DNA of 64,000 nt from Candidatus Tisiphia endosymbiont of Beris chalybata (lineage in GTDB: Bacteria > Pseudomonadota > Alphaproteobacteria > Rickettsiales > Rickettsiaceae): contig NZ_OZ032159.1 of the NCBI RefSeq assembly GCF_964026555.1, forward strand, positions 1,537,457 to 1,601,456, read 5' to 3'. Positions 46,467 through 56,823 of the stretch are shown here, one piece after another. A program made the position numbers and the translations under genes. Below the pieces are notes generated by a model. The model saw only the letters and a program-made list of their open reading frames with translations, was not told the origin of the DNA and ran no database searches. Position 1 is the stretch's first letter; each line of letters opens with the position of its first letter.

Positions 46467-46848
46467 ACTCGTTGGGTTTAGAAGTAAATTTCAGGATAAC
46501 AGCAGTGGTGGTTTTTTCCTCCTGGTCAAAAATATCTCTACCAATTTTAGTCCAGTGATTCTGAATATCAGGACATTTTGTTAGTTCGCTTTTTAAGGTA
46601 ACTAATGCCCCAAATAAACTATTGGTAGGTAAGTCATCTAATTCTGCTTTGACAACTAATCCTCCTACTTGAATTAAATGACGAGTGCGCATTTTACGTT
46701 CTTTAATTTTGAATTTAACTTCTTCCATAATCAGCCTAGCTTTTTTCTGCTGGAGTTTAATTTTTTGCTGTGCAGTCTCGTGCATTTGGTTCGCTGCTAT
46801 TATTTCAGTATTTTGTTCTTCGCTATTTAACATAATTTTCTCCATCAA

Positions 46849-47208
46849 TGATTTATAGATGTTAGGATGCTCAAACTACTGAAGTCAGTCAAGTGTTAGA
46901 TACACCTACCTAAAATTTTTTCTTGAACCAGCATCGCTAACTCTAAACACACACCTCTGACCATTCCATTATACTGACCCCTAAAACCTACCACGCCATA
47001 AAACCGTCAACACAAATCCTACTGTCTCTAACTGGAGACATAGAAGAAAACAACGAGTCCGAAGGTTATAGACTGCCTTCCCAAGAAGCAGGCTATACGC
47101 AATATATAAACTAAAGTTTATTGCTTTTTAAATCCTTCTTTCACTCGTAGATTAATTTTTTCCATGTTAATGTAATGCTGGATTAGAAATATTACTTAAG
47201 ACTTAATA
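46849..47208. other. intergenic between traD and traA, candidate transfer origin
   Basis: No gene is seen in the 360 bp. In Ti-type systems oriT sits between the divergent traA and traC/D genes, which is the layout here. It contains AACTGGAGACATAGAAG and CCAAGAAGCAGGCTATACG but no nic site I can recognise. Confidence 0.4.
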
Positions 47209-48166
47209 ATGGCGATACAGTTTACAAGAATCGAGATAGTTAGTAGAAATAAAGGGGGGCGCGCTTGCTGCAAAGCTGCTTATAATGCTAGAACTATTAT
47301 TAAAGATGAGCTTACAAATATTAAGTATGATTTTACCAAGAGAGGTGACAATGTTTATCACATAATTTTACTACCTAAACATGTAGATAGTAAATTTAAA
47401 GATCCAAAAATATTAATGAATGAGGTAGAGAAATCGGAGAAACGAAAGAACAGTCAGCTATTAAAAGATATAGTAATTGCTTTGCCTGATGATAAGGAGT
47501 TGACCCTGGAAGATAGAATAGCCATTACCCATGAAATAATTGAGGAAATGAGATGGGTAAAAAATGGTTTAGGGGTGCAGGTAGATATTCATAAACCGCA
47601 CAAGGGTGAGAGGAATTGGCATGTGCATCTGCGCTGACAACTCGGAGATTTAGCAAAGATGGTAAATCTCTTGGAGAAAAAGCCGTAGATTTAAATCCAC
47701 AATTTAAAAATACGAAAGGGGGAAAAGGCTTTATTATTCCCGAAGAAAAAATAATTCACGAGAAGGTTAAGGAGGTGATCGATAGATACTTCGAAAAATT
47801 AGGTTTAGAAAACCGCGTAGACGCTATAGGTACAGTAGCGCAGCAACATATTGGCCCCGTGAGAATGCGAAGCCTGATCAACAAGGTGGTAGAGGAAAAT
47901 GAATTAATTAAGGATACCAATTTAAAGATTATTCAGGAAGCTAATGGCTTATTGGATCACATTACCAAGTATCAAGCTATTTTTAGTCAAAAAGACGTAC
48001 AGCAAGCTATCCAGAAGGTAGAAGATGAGACAATACAAGAGCAAGTAATAGCACAAGTAATGAATTCCCCAAGGTTAGTAAAATTATACCACCAAGATGG
48101 CAAGGCAACAAATTATTATACTACTACAGAAGTTCGAGCAGAAGAATTACGCTTGCTGCGGGTAGC
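47209..48166 (+). pseudogene. traA: TraA (Ti type) relaxase, N-terminal part with frameshift
   Basis: MobA/MobL relaxase domain. MAIQFTRIEIVSRNKGGRA is followed by CCKAAYNARTIIKDE. The metal-binding stretch KGERNWHVH ends in a shift near 47628; adding one G in CATCTG restores HVHLALTTRRF and continues SKDGKSLGEKAVDLNPQ to the IS3 at 48167. The AGC at 48164-48166 repeats at 51851-51853, and joining there gives LLRVADKVNQRTHYDN. The frameshift falls in the HxH metal site. Confidence 0.85.
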
Positions 48167-48267
48167 CGTAATGCGCCCCGAAAACTAGAGCAGTGATAGA
48201 GAGACTATTTTATGTTAAAATAAATATAAAATAGGAGCAGTCGAAAATGAGTAATACCATTTCCCTA

Positions 48268-48870
48268 TTATAAATAGATATATGAACAATTACATATAGA
48301 TTTTATAGTTTCTATTGAAATAGATTGAATAAATTCAATTACAGCATCTTCAAGTTTAGTTAAACAATCGTAAACTTTATTTTTTAATACCGAATCTTTT
48401 AAATGTTGCCACAACCTCTCTACAGGATTTAACTCTGGACTATATGGTGGTAAGTACATAATCTCAATATTAGCTGGTATTGTAAGACCTTTATGCCATC
48501 CAGCTCCATCCATCACTAGTATAACTTTTGTAGTTATATGTTTCGCAAATTCATTAAGAAAAACTTGCATACAGGCCTTATCAACATTCGGAATAATTAA
48601 ACTAAAAGAGTCTCCATCTCTATGATTTGTAGCAGAATAAAGATAAAATGATTTAAATCCCAGCTTTGTAGGAACTGGAGTCCTACTGCCTTTTTCAAAC
48701 CATCCTAAACCATGTTTTGTATTGGTCCCAAACCTAGTCTCATCAAAAAAATAAATAGGTACCATAGGATTATCTTGGTGTACTTGTTGTAGATTTTTTT
48801 TTGAATTCTTCTTGAGAAGATGTGTCAGCTTTGTAATGCCTCTTTCTACCAGTAATATGCCTAAACCCAA
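48268..48870 (-). CDS. IS630 transposase, catalytic frame (OrfB)
   Basis: The same 200-residue frame as at 29502, with IYFFDETRFG, VMDGAGWHKG and PYSPELNPVERLW. Confidence 0.88.
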   Translation of the reverse strand: MGLGILLVERGITKLTHLLKKNSKKNLQQVHQDNPMVPIYFFDETRFGTNTKHGLGWFEKGSRTPVPTKLGFKSFYLYSATNHRDGDSFSLIIPNVDKACMQVFLNEFAKHITTKVILVMDGAGWHKGLTIPANIEIMYLPPYSPELNPVERLWQHLKDSVLKNKVYDCLTKLEDAVIEFIQSISIETIKSICNCSYIYL

Positions 48871-49261
48871 GTGCCCCTAGCATTCTATGTATACTAGATT
48901 TTTCTATATCTATATCAAATTTTTCTTTTATCACTATCTTTAATTTCTTAATCGTAATACTACTGTCTCTCTTTATCAAAGTTTTAATCTCATCTTTTTG
49001 AGCAGTATTTAATTTTGATCTAGAAGGCTTTGCTATGTTCTTGAGACCATCAATGCCTTGATCTCGAAATAGAGCAACCCATCTATGTAGCGAAGATCTG
49101 TTGATATCATAAACTTCCGCTACTTTCTTAATACCATGCTTACTCGATGCTAGTATGGCTTTTAATCTTGTTACTACAACACCATTCTTCCCTCCGTTAT
49201 TCAAAGCTTCCCTTGCTTTTAATACTAATTCGTCATTTATCATTTTTGATACTTTAGGCAT
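48770..49261 (-). CDS. IS630 transposase, N-terminal frame (OrfA)
   Basis: The same 163-residue helix-turn-helix frame as at 29111, again ending just beyond an A9 run that overlaps OrfB. Confidence 0.88.
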   Translation of the reverse strand: MPKVSKMINDELVLKAREALNNGGKNGVVVTRLKAILASSKHGIKKVAEVYDINRSSLHRWVALFRDQGIDGLKNIAKPSRSKLNTAQKDEIKTLIKRDSSITIKKLKIVIKEKFDIDIEKSSIHRMLGALGFRHITGRKRHYKADTSSQEEFKKKSTTSTPR

Positions 49262-49346
49262 TTCCTTGTTACTTCCTATTATTTCATTATTACCTAGCTT
49301 TATATCATAAATTACTCATTCTATCAATCTAATATCTCTGCTTATA

Positions 49347-49649
49347 ATGGGGAAATGGTATAAGCCAAAAAGTTACAGTAAAGAATTTAAGTTTAAAGTA
49401 TCGCTAGAGATGATCCGAGGAGATTTGAGTATTGCTGAAATAATCTCAAAATATCAAGTTCCAAGGTCGGTAATGACAAGGTGGAAGAAACAATTTTTGG
49501 AAAATGGTGCTGATATTTTTAAGTTTAGCTATGAAAACGGTAATTCCTCTAGTTCTACAAGCGAAATAGAGAAACTGCATGCAACTATTGGCAAATTGAA
49601 GGTAGAAAACGATTTTTTGCAGCTCGTATCTGCCAAGTTGAAACTATAA
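49347..49649 (+). pseudogene. IS3 OrfA with start replaced by IS630 end
   Basis: The native MS start codons lie at 48247, before the IS630. The frame now begins inside the IS630 end (MGKWYKPKSYSKEF) and then follows OrfA, so expression would need a chance start at 49347. Confidence 0.8.
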
Positions 49650-49657
49650 AGAGGAAA

Positions 49658-50554
49658 GTGATGGTAGATAAGGATTATAAAGATTTAAGTGTTCGTCGGC
49701 AAAGTCAGCTATTGAATCTGAACCGCTCCAGCCTATATTACAAGGATTCGGAGAAGGATCAAGATAATTATTTAAGTAATAGAATAGTTGAGATCTATAG
49801 TAATTATCCGATATATGGTTACCGGCGAATAACGGCGATACTTAGGAGAGAAGTGGTAATTGTTAACAGCAAAAAAGTCAGGAGGTTGATGAAACTAATG
49901 AATTTGCAAGCAATTTACCCTTCGATTAATACAAGTAAAAGAAACCTAAAAGAAGCTATTTATCCATATTTGCTATCAGGGTTAGAGGTTATAAAGCCAA
50001 ATCAGGTATGGCAGGTGGATATCACTTATTTAAGGGTACAAAGTGGTTTTATGTATTTGGTTGCATTAATCGATGTTTATACTAGATTAGTAGTAGGATA
50101 TCGTTTATCAAATAGTTTAAATACAGAGAGCTGTTTGCTAGCGTTAGAAGATGCTATAGCTAAATATGGGAAGCCGTCGATAATTAATAGTGATCAAGGT
50201 AGCCAGTTTACCAGCGAGGATTGGATTAATGAATTGAGGAGATGCGTCATAAGCATCAGCATGACGGGCAAAGGCAGGTGTAACGATAATGCCCATATTG
50301 AGCGTTTATGGCGATCGTTTAAGTATGAGGGGTCGTATTTATACCGGTGTACTTCAGTTTTAGAGTTGAAAAATAATATCCCGAAATGGTTGAATTGGTA
50401 TAACAATCAAAGGCCCCATCAGGCTTTGGAGTACAAAACGCCGTTTGAGATATATAGTGGATTTATGGATAAGTCTTGCGACTTACCCACAATTCCACTA
50501 TTACCACAACAGCTACAAAATTATAAAAATAATATTTTTGTAGATAGTTTATGA
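49658..50554 (+). CDS. IS3 transposase OrfB
   Basis: 298 residues, identical in sequence to 30543-31439: VDITYLRVQSG, NSDQGSQFTS and DNAHIERLWRSFKYE. Frame intact. Confidence 0.92.
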   Translation: MMVDKDYKDLSVRRQSQLLNLNRSSLYYKDSEKDQDNYLSNRIVEIYSNYPIYGYRRITAILRREVVIVNSKKVRRLMKLMNLQAIYPSINTSKRNLKEAIYPYLLSGLEVIKPNQVWQVDITYLRVQSGFMYLVALIDVYTRLVVGYRLSNSLNTESCLLALEDAIAKYGKPSIINSDQGSQFTSEDWINELRRCVISISMTGKGRCNDNAHIERLWRSFKYEGSYLYRCTSVLELKNNIPKWLNWYNNQRPHQALEYKTPFEIYSGFMDKSCDLPTIPLLPQQLQNYKNNIFVDSL

Positions 50555-50649
50555 AAATAATAGTCTCTCTATTTAAAGCTTTTTTGGTCTAAACATAGGG
50601 GCGCAGTTCAAGTTACAGTAAAGAATTTAAGTTTAAAGTATCGCTAGAG

Positions 50650-50889
50650 ATGATCCGAGGAGATTTGAGTATTGCTGAAATAATCTCAAAATATCAAGTT
50701 CCAAGGTCGGTAATGACAAGGTGGAAGAAACAATTTTTGGAAAATGGTGCTGATATTTTTAAGTTTAGCTATGAAAACGGTAATTCCTCTAGTTCTACAA
50801 GCGAAATAGAGAAACTGCATGCAACTATTGGCAAATTGAAGGTAGAAAACGATTTTTTGCAGCTCGTATCTGCCAAGTTGAAACTATAA
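50650..50889 (+). pseudogene. IS3 OrfA, 5' truncated
   Basis: The normal start is lost with the left end; an internal ATG (MIRGDLSIAEI) opens 79 codons. The helix-turn-helix is partly kept. Confidence 0.82.
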
Positions 50890-50897
50890 AGAGGAAA

Positions 50898-51794
50898 GTG
50901 ATGGTAGATAAGGATTATAAAGATTTAAGTGTTCGTCGGCAAAGTCAGCTATTGAATCTGAACCGCTCCAGCCTATATTACAAGGATTCGGAGAAGGATC
51001 AAGATAATTATTTAAGTAATAGAATAGTTGAGATCTATAGTAATTATCCGATATATGGTTACCGGCGAATAACGGCGATACTTAGGAGAGAAGTGGTAAT
51101 TGTTAACAGCAAAAAAGTCAGGAGGTTGATGAAACTAATGAATTTGCAAGCAATTTACCCTTCGATTAATACAAGTAAAAGAAACCTAAAAGAAGCTATT
51201 TATCCATATTTGCTATCAGGGTTAGAGGTTATAAAGCCAAATCAGGTATGGCAGGTGGATATCACTTATTTAAGGGTACAAAGTGGTTTTATGTATTTGG
51301 TTGCATTAATCGATGTTTATACTAGATTAGTAGTAGGATATCGTTTATCAAATAGTTTAAATACAGAGAGCTGTTTGCTAGCGTTAGAAGATGCTATAGC
51401 TAAATATGGGAAGCCGTCGATAATTAATAGTGATCAAGGTAGCCAGTTTACCAGCGAGGATTGGATTAATGAATTGAGGAGATGCGTCATAAGCATCAGC
51501 ATGACGGGCAAAGGCAGGTGTAACGATAATGCCCATATTGAGCGTTTATGGCGATCGTTTAAGTATGAGGGGTCGTATTTATACCGGTGTACTTCAGTTT
51601 TAGAGTTGAAAAATAATATCCCGAAATGGTTGAATTGGTATAACAATCAAAGGCCCCATCAGGCTTTGGAGTACAAAACGCCGTTTGAGATATATAGTGG
51701 ATTTATGGATAAGTCTTGCGACTTACCCACAATTCCACTATTACCACAACAGCTACAAAATTATAAAAATAATATTTTTGTAGATAGTTTATGA
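50898..51794 (+). CDS. IS3 transposase OrfB
   Basis: Third identical 298-residue OrfB in the window. Intact catalytic residues. Confidence 0.92.
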   Translation: MMVDKDYKDLSVRRQSQLLNLNRSSLYYKDSEKDQDNYLSNRIVEIYSNYPIYGYRRITAILRREVVIVNSKKVRRLMKLMNLQAIYPSINTSKRNLKEAIYPYLLSGLEVIKPNQVWQVDITYLRVQSGFMYLVALIDVYTRLVVGYRLSNSLNTESCLLALEDAIAKYGKPSIINSDQGSQFTSEDWINELRRCVISISMTGKGRCNDNAHIERLWRSFKYEGSYLYRCTSVLELKNNIPKWLNWYNNQRPHQALEYKTPFEIYSGFMDKSCDLPTIPLLPQQLQNYKNNIFVDSL

Positions 51795-51853
51795 AAATAA
51801 TAGTCTCTCTATTTAAAGCTTTTTTGGTCTAAACATAGGGGCGCAGTTCAAGC

Positions 51854-54800
51854 TGACAAGGTAAACCAGCGTACTCACTATGATAATATCTATGCTTTTA
51901 AAAAAGATATAGAAAATCTAACGAATGTTAGCGAACTGCAAAGAGAAGCCCTAAAAACTATATTAGTCACTGATAAAGGAGTCAGAATTTTACGAGGCAG
52001 AGCCGGTACCGGTAAATCGCATGTTTTAGGCATAGCTTATAGACTTGCAACTAGCCGCCGGCAAAATGCGATAGGTCTAGCACCGACTCATAAAGCAGTA
52101 ACAGAGCTCAAAGACAAAGGTTATGAACAATGCCATACAGTTAAAGGGTTTTTATTTAAACTATATAATAGCCGCATAAATCTGCCCCGCAATAGCCTAC
52201 TCGTAGTAGACGAAGCGGGAATGGTCGGAACCTCAGATTATTTAGAATTATTTAAAGTGGCTAGAAAATATAACTGCAGGGTGATACTGGCCGGTGATGA
52301 ACGACAATTAACCTCAATTGAACGTAGCGGCATGTTTGAGGTATTCGCGGGTAAGTTTGGTTCATATGTTTTAAGTGACATTAGAAGACAAAGCCAAGCG
52401 TGGGGTCGGCAAATGGCAATGTGCTTTGCTGAAGGGGATATTATAGGAGCCGTGCAATTACTAGCCAAAAATCAAGGCCTAAAGTTTAATGGGATATTAC
52501 AGCAATCTATCGATAGGCTAGTTAATGATTGGAGTAATAGTCAATTTCCGGTAGAAGAGCGGTTAATAATCACCGTGGGTAACAAGGAAGTAGCCGCGCT
52601 AAATCTAGAGATACGGAAATTATTAAAGGAGCAAAATATACTGACAGGGAAGGAATATAGAAGAACGACCTTGGATAAGCAATTAAATAAAGAAATATCG
52701 GAAGATTATATGAAAGGTGATCGTATTATCTTTAAAACCAGTAATAAAGAGTTACAAACAAAAAATGGTGAGTTTGCTAGTCTGATTGAAGTAAGCCAAA
52801 ATAAATTTATTGCCAAAACAGATAAGGGTCAGACAATAATATTTAACCCCCAAGAAATCAATTTCAAACACGGCTATGCCAGTACTGTCTATAAAGCCCA
52901 AGGCACATCTATCAAAGACGTTTATGTTTTGCATAATTTAGCAGGCAATAGCAGAAGCTCTTATGTTGAAATGACTAGATATATCGAGCAAGTAGGGCTT
53001 TATGCCAATATGGATGCTACCAAGGGGGCGGCAAGTTTAATATCGCAGCTGAGCAGAATAAATGATAAATCTGCTAGTATCAGTTTTTGTACTCAAGAAG
53101 ATTTAATACCAGAGAAAAATAATAAACAGCAAGGCTTTCTAGAGAAAGCAAGTAATTGGGTGAAGTCTGTCTCTATCAATATTGGCGATAGATTGCACTT
53201 AAAGCCACAATATTACCGAATTAAAGATAACATAGAACCTACCGCCAAAGTAGAAGAAGTGTTAGAACAAACTATAAACGTCATTGCGAGTGAGCCGCAG
53301 GCGAGCGTGGCAATCCAGGAAAATAATTTACAAGATGGATTGCTTTGTGGGCCTGCCGGCCTTCCGCGCAATGACGGTGGCGCAGTTATAGATTTAACTA
53401 CAGAACCTCTTGCCAATGACAATGATAAAATTAACGAGAACTACCAACACCAACTGGAGATAACTAATAAAATAGCCGTAGGACAGCAAGAAGTAGCAAA
53501 GATTAAGAATGAGCTGAAAGCTAATAGTCTCTATAGCCGTGCCAATCTTCCTACTCCTCCCCCCACTTATACTTCCTCTACCAACAAGAAATATCTTAAT
53601 GAGCTAAACCGTAAGCAAGAAATGACTGATTTAAAGCAGCAACTATCCTATCGAGCAGAAAGAGTAGCATATTCCCTTCTTGGTTCGCCAAATAGATATT
53701 TATCTAATAATCATACGCTGCGTTGGGGAGAGCATGGCAAAATCGTGATGAAGATTACTGGTAGCAAAGCAGGTATTTGGCATGATTTTAGTAATGATAC
53801 AGGAGGAGATTTATTTACCCTAGTACAACGAGAAAAAAACTGTGACTTTGTTAAAGCTAAAGAATACTTACAAGATATGGTGGGAATGTCTAATTACTAT
53901 CAAAATAAAGTAACTTGGTTAAGAGATCTTGATGCAGATAGATTTTATTCTCAAGCAAAGACACAGGAACAAAAAGAAAAATATGTTGAGCTGGCTAAGA
54001 TTCAACGTGCTAATTCACTATATGATAAATCAGATTCTTTAAAATATTCTATGCCAAATAATATAGCAAGAAAATATTTAATAGAACATCGTGGGATTGA
54101 AACAGTACTAACAAAATATCAGCTAAGTAATGACCTAAGCACCAGTGTTATGTGGAATAGTACAAGTAAGGGATATTATCCAGCTCTAATTGCTTTTGCT
54201 CGAAATACCGAAGGTAAAATTACTGGTGGACAGACAATATATTTAAATAAAGAAACAGCTACTAACGCTGATATTGCAGTTAATAAATGCTCTTTTGGTA
54301 AAATTAGCGGTTCTTTTGTAGAGATTCAACAAGGTGATGAACAAAAAAACAATATCACGATCATAGCAGAAGGAGTAGAAACCGCGCTTAGCTTGCAAGA
54401 AGCTGGTATTAAAGGTAAAATCCTCTGCTCTCTTGTAGTCAGTAACATCAAGAACTATAAGCCTGGGGGCAATGAACGTATCATAATTGCTGCAGATAAT
54501 GATGGCCAAGAAGCGCCATCGTTAAAAGCTATACATAATGCAAAAGAAACACTAGAACGTCAGGGAACAATAGTTGCAATAGTAATGCCACAAAACAAAG
54601 GTGACTTTAATGATGTACTAAAAACTCAAGGAGTAGAATCTATCCGAAACCTACTAACACCAGAGATTGAGAAATTAGCACTTGGTCATAAAAATAATCA
54701 GATAAAATCTATTGAGCTAGAATTATCCAAGGTAGCAACTGCTAATAATGCTCAGACGCTACAAAACTTCCAAAACGTGATAAAATCATTAGAAAGATTT

Positions 54801-55172
54801 ACTACACTCGATAACATTACTACCGCTCTACAAATATATAAAGAACAAGGCATAGCAGACTTCATCACTTATAGCCATAAAATTTGCTCTACAGCAATTG
54901 AGCAAAAAATAATAACAGATTTACAAACCATGAAAAACAAATTTGATCCAAATTATAACTTAGGTGGCACCAGATTTTGTGATATAGTCATACACGACTT
55001 CAAAGGCAAAAACTATGCTGTACCAGAAGATTATCTTAGAGCCATAGGCAAAGATAAGCAAGTAATGCAATATATTAATCCAGAATCACCGGTAGGCCAA
55101 GAAATCAAACATGAGATGCAGAATGTAGCAGATATGCAGAAAAATTGCAGGATAGCAGTGAAATCAGTTTAA
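51854..55172 (+). pseudogene. traA: TraA (Ti type), helicase and Toprim C-terminal part
   Basis: Continues traA after the IS3 pair; the internal ATG at 52221 opens 983 residues but the frame is open from the junction. It has a RecD-like helicase: ILRGRAGTGKSHVLG (Walker A), LLVVDEAGMVGT (Walker B) and GYASTVYKAQGTSIKDVYVL. After a linker comes a zinc-free primase-like section (GSKAGIWHDFSNDTGGDLF) and a Toprim domain, IIAEGVETALSLQEAG then IIAADNDGQEAP. An in-frame palindromic element lies at 53279-53376. Rebuilt TraA would be about 1,400-1,500 residues. Confidence 0.85.
53279..53376. repeat. palindromic repeat, family 3, in frame inside traA
   Basis: CGTCATTGCGAGTGAGCCG at the start and CCGCGCAATGACG at the end are inverted. 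It is translated as VIASEPQASVAIQE and PAGLPRNDGG in the linker between helicase and primase parts. Confidence 0.82.
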
Positions 55173-55635
55173 AGTTGCCCCCAAGCATATATGTGTGTAA
55201 CTTTTTAACCCATTACCAAATAAAATAGTAACAGTACATGTTAATTATCTTTAATATTAGCTAATTTGTGATACAATTAGTTAACTTTTTCAATAGGTAC
55301 AAGTAGTAGATACTAAAAGTGCTAGTAAATTCCAATGTCAATCAGATGGTAATTTTATAGTGTCGGTCAGATCAAATTTTGATTTCTATTACAAAGCAAC
55401 ATCAGGGCAGTTTAAAAGTCTGCCTAAAACCCTAATAGATAAGGGGAAAGTAACCAAATCTTAAAGAGGGATTTTTTCCTGATGCCAATGCTGGTTTCAA
55501 GCTGACTTTTAAATTGTCCTGAAGGAACATGATGATTAAATCTTGTGCCTTAATTTTTCAGTTTATTAGTAGTAATTCTGAATAAGAAAAAGTATTCTTA
55601 TTTCAGCCTAAGTTTTTTGATAATATGAGGTTTAT
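55173..55635. other. spacer with a possible gene remnant
   Basis: Mostly noncoding. An open stretch at 55298-55464 reads VQVVDTKSASKFQCQSDGNF then RSNFDFYYKATSGQFKSLPK with no start codon and a stop directly upstream, so it looks like a piece of a lost gene. No other feature seen. Confidence 0.35.
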
Positions 55636-56823
55636 ATGCCAAATTCGGAAGAAAGATATGCCCCACTATTTGCTGAGTTTTATGGATTAATAGGCGAAAG
55701 AATAGATAGTATTAAAGAAAGCTGGAAGTATCAATATCCTGAACTAAAAGGCATATTTACCAATATTCAAGCAGCCATTAGCACTTATCAAGGATCAGAA
55801 AAACTCGATATTTTTTTACCAGAAAATATTCAAGGTCGAGATAAGACCTTAAAAGAAGATCTCATAAAAGATTTACAGTATATTTCTAAGGGATATAAAC
55901 ATATTTATGAACAAGCTCAAACTAAAAATAAGGAAGAACAGCAAGAATTTCAACAAGAGCGTGATAATTATTTTACAAAAGAACTATTAGAGGATATTGA
56001 GAGACAGCAAGAATCTATGGAAAAGTTATTCAAGCTTTTTCAAGATAATAAGCAAGAGTATAATAAACAATTACAGGTTTTGATAGATGAAGATTTTGAA
56101 AAGCAAAAACCTATAGAAATATTAGCAAAAATATTATCCACCCTACCTGAAGATAGTGAAGAATATAAAAAACAATTGCACAATTTTGTAGATATAGCGT
56201 TTAAATTGCAAGAGACTGAACGCAAACTATATCAGTTGCCCATGGATATTAAAAAGTATGAACAACAATTAGAGACTTTTGAAGGCACAGAATCGCAATT
56301 GCAAGAAACGCAATTAAAATTAGAGCAGCTTTCTGAAGAGTACAAAAAACTATCCCAGGATTTTGTAAAGCTAAAACATGAACAAATTAATGTAGTGCAG
56401 CAAGAAGGTTCTGGTAAGCGCCAGCTTCAAAGAGAATATGAATATGGGATGAAATTTCTTTTCAATAGCCAGCTTCAGAATGAAGCAATCCAGATGCAGC
56501 ATAATACACAAAATTTTTCATTATATAAATGGAATTTTTTTATTAAACAAAGAGATGAACTAGCTAAAAATTATATTACGTGGCTTGAGAAAATAGAGAA
56601 ACAAACTACGCGTATAGTTAGTGCAACACCAAAGAAAAACAAAAGTTATGTTGAAAGTAGAAAATTGGTGAGAAAAGAGATAGTATGGGCAAATGAGATA
56701 GGACTAGTAGATCCTGAGATGCTTGCTATTTTTGAAGAATATAATGATAGGCCCCAAGAACAAAATATGAAAAAGCTCTTTAATATAGCTAGGGCCCGTT
56801 ATCCTTACCCTAACAATATTTAA
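55636..56823 (+). CDS. coiled-coil protein of unknown function, truncated by IS982-A
   Basis: 395 residues, Glu/Gln/Lys-rich, no signal peptide and no membrane segment. Long helices (about residues 90-330) contain ERQQESMEKLFKLFQDNKQEY and repeats of LQETERKLYQ-like heptads. The C-terminal end VDPEMLAIFEEYNDRPQEQNMKK precedes a stop whose last base is the first base of IS-A, so the original protein was longer. I recognise no family. A structural or effector role is only a guess. Confidence 0.65.
   Translation: MPNSEERYAPLFAEFYGLIGERIDSIKESWKYQYPELKGIFTNIQAAISTYQGSEKLDIFLPENIQGRDKTLKEDLIKDLQYISKGYKHIYEQAQTKNKEEQQEFQQERDNYFTKELLEDIERQQESMEKLFKLFQDNKQEYNKQLQVLIDEDFEKQKPIEILAKILSTLPEDSEEYKKQLHNFVDIAFKLQETERKLYQLPMDIKKYEQQLETFEGTESQLQETQLKLEQLSEEYKKLSQDFVKLKHEQINVVQQEGSGKRQLQREYEYGMKFLFNSQLQNEAIQMQHNTQNFSLYKWNFFIKQRDELAKNYITWLEKIEKQTTRIVSATPKKNKSYVESRKLVRKEIVWANEIGLVDPEMLAIFEEYNDRPQEQNMKKLFNIARARYPYPNNI

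Larger units (their letters stand above)
45322..46848 (-). pseudogene. traD: conjugal transfer protein TraD (Ti type), split by IS982-A
   Basis: Right part 46474-46848 (start ATG 46848) and left part 45322-45477. Removing IS-A and one ACTCGTT joins KPNE to STRTHIRQYGLKWNS with no shift. RHLIQVGGLVVKAEL is the Ti-type TraD core (a small accessory protein of the relaxosome). The tail has KEWYGHVLDIGSL and ends IKPEEN. About 175 residues when rebuilt. It faces away from traA across the 46849-47208 gap, as in Ti-type systems. Confidence 0.8.
48254..49360 (-). mobile_element. IS630-family element, complete, inside IS3
   Basis: 1,107 bp, flanked by TA (48252-48253 and 49361-49362). It splits the IS3 OrfA just after its first codons. 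Confidence 0.9.
48167..50610 (+). mobile_element. IS3-family element carrying an IS630 insert
   Basis: Left CGTAATGCGCCCC, right GGGGCGCAGTTCA. Subtracting the IS630 and one TA leaves 1,335 bp, the same as the copy at 30487. It inserts in traA. Confidence 0.9.
50611..51850 (+). mobile_element. IS3-family element, tandem partial copy
   Basis: Directly abuts the right end of the previous IS3. It lacks the first 95 bp (starts AGTTACAGTAAAG) and ends GGGGCGCAGTTCA at 51850, followed by the AGC target repeat. This is a tandem dimer. Confidence 0.9.
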
